The translations under genes and the position numbers were made by a program. From the NCBI GenBank assembly GCA_030528025.1, contig JAUMZP010000002.1:62001-126000 (forward strand): a stretch of DNA of 64,000 bases, written 5' to 3'. The notes under the pieces were generated by a model that ran no database searches, was not told the DNA's origin, and worked only from the letters and a program-made list of their open reading frames with translations. Source of the stretch: Candidatus Saccharimonadota bacterium (GTDB taxonomy: Bacteria; Patescibacteriota; Saccharimonadia; Saccharimonadales; Saccharimonadaceae). Shown in pieces: positions 63,284 to 64,000 of the stretch; positions within the stretch are counted from its first letter, which is position 1; each line of letters opens with the position of its first letter.

Positions 63284-64000
63284 TTAGCGTGGAATAATCT
63301 TCATCAAAAACTTTGTCTTGACAGCAAGGTAGATAAGCGCAAGTGCACTGACAGATAAGGCGAAGTTGGCCGGGATCTCGTAGAAACGATCGACCGACGT
63401 AAAATAAAAATCGCTAATATAATAATCTGGTGCCACAAAGAGATGCATGACGAGAATAACGAACGCATGCACCGTATACACATAGAGTGAATTATGGCCA
63501 AATGGCAGCAAAATCCAGCCGAGCCACCGCTTGATGCGGTCCTCGAATCGCCGAAACAGCATAAAGAACCCAGCAAACCAGAGCCACGATAGGGTAAGGC
63601 GAGGCAGTGGTAGGTCGAGCTTGAGGAACTGATTGTCGAGTGCGGTATCGGCCGCGGCAAGCGCTTGATGAAAGCTGTCACCCAGCCCATGTGCCACAAA
63701 AGTAACGTATGCGTCGGTAAAGAGTGTGAGGGCGAAGAGCGTTGCAATACTGCGCTTGATGATGCGTCGACGGCGCAGCGGCCACGATTGCCAGCGTGCA
63801 GTAATCTCTGGTAGGTGGTAGCCTAGGGCAAAGGCCATAAAGAACAGCACCTGCCAGGTGAGCGGCTGGTATAGTTCACTGACTGGCCGTGGTGTTAGCG
63901 CCCACACCAGTAGGCTGAGCCCTAGTACGATATACCACTTGCCGCGCCGCAGTAGCCAGAGTGCGCCTGGTGCTACCGCAATAAACAGTGCATACAGGCG
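63284..64000 (-). CDS. OpgC/acyltransferase-3-like membrane protein, 5' end outside the window
   Basis: 239 codons are visible; the frame is open to the window edge, so the N-terminal part is missing. At least six membrane segments; WQVLFFMAFALGYHLPEI, LPFGHNSLYVYTVHAFVILV and the layout resemble OpgC-type acyltransferases that modify exported glucans. Substrate unknown. Confidence 0.75.
   Translation of the reverse strand, partial: RLYALFIAVAPGALWLLRRGKWYIVLGLSLLVWALTPRPVSELYQPLTWQVLFFMAFALGYHLPEITARWQSWPLRRRRIIKRSIATLFALTLFTDAYVTFVAHGLGDSFHQALAAADTALDNQFLKLDLPLPRLTLSWLWFAGFFMLFRRFEDRIKRWLGWILLPFGHNSLYVYTVHAFVILVMHLFVAPDYYISDFYFTSVDRFYEIPANFALSVSALALIYLAVKTKFLMKIIPR

Overview
The window looks like a chromosomal segment of a host-dependent Patescibacterium, most likely Candidatus Saccharibacteria (TM7). 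This is inferred from gene content and style, not from a marker gene. The genes are short and densely packed with many conserved orphans. Essential machinery is present (AspRS, FtsH, MurC, MurJ, DnaK/GrpE/HrcA, TilS, TrmB, TsaC, Gmk, LepA), there is no biosynthetic operon other than a small speD/speE-like set, and several enzymes are minimal versions. The standard genetic code fits throughout.

Layout. 1-1990: a decayed stretch of frameshifted fragments, including a lipase-like gene with a GHSLGG motif. 1998-9460: a fused GT2/GT39 glycosyltransferase, a NUDIX protein, a two-component system, a broken orphan antitoxin, and a secreted DsbA-like oxidoreductase. 9581-18530: a CBS-domain membrane protein, aspS, an MBL hydrolase, an alpha/beta hydrolase, an IMPase-family phosphatase, a Y-family polymerase with a small partner, and an Fe-S-less MutY. 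18700-25320: a VIT-family transporter, a secreted HEIGH metalloprotease, three envelope proteins of unknown role, MscS, TsaC and TrmB. 25300-31700: a broken CYTH gene, NUDIX and MazG-like enzymes, MurC, small proteins and VOC genes. 30970-36050: all three CAU-anticodon tRNAs (Ile2, initiator Met, elongator Met) lie within 2.3 kb, with tilS, which modifies tRNA-Ile2, close by. 36100-45170: ftsH, murJ and a lepA gene split into two separate intact halves by about 3 kb of largely decayed accessory genes. 45200-54365: gmk, an LssY_C membrane protein, two paralogous Cys-motif proteins, a HExxH protein, then hrcA-grpE-X-dnaK with CIRCE operators and an FKBP isomerase. 54362-64000: an orphan gene, speD/DUF4178/speE-like, envelope proteins, a pseudopilin, tRNA-Arg(CCG), a GT39-like transferase and an OpgC-like acyltransferase running off the end.

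Most interesting points. (1) LepA/EF4 is split exactly at its domain II/III boundary. The 3' half has its own strong promoter, and the intervening genes mostly carry nonsense mutations while both lepA halves stay open. (2) A 23-nt inverted repeat, TGAATAT-N9-ATATTCA, recurs in at least five intergenic regions, with a sixth looser copy. (3) Many first-in-operon genes have a -10 box only 6-9 nt before the start codon, suggesting widespread leaderless mRNAs, whereas downstream genes have Shine-Dalgarno sites. (4) A lipoamide-dehydrogenase-like flavoprotein has lost both redox cysteines. (5) The initiator tRNA has a non-canonical anticodon stem.
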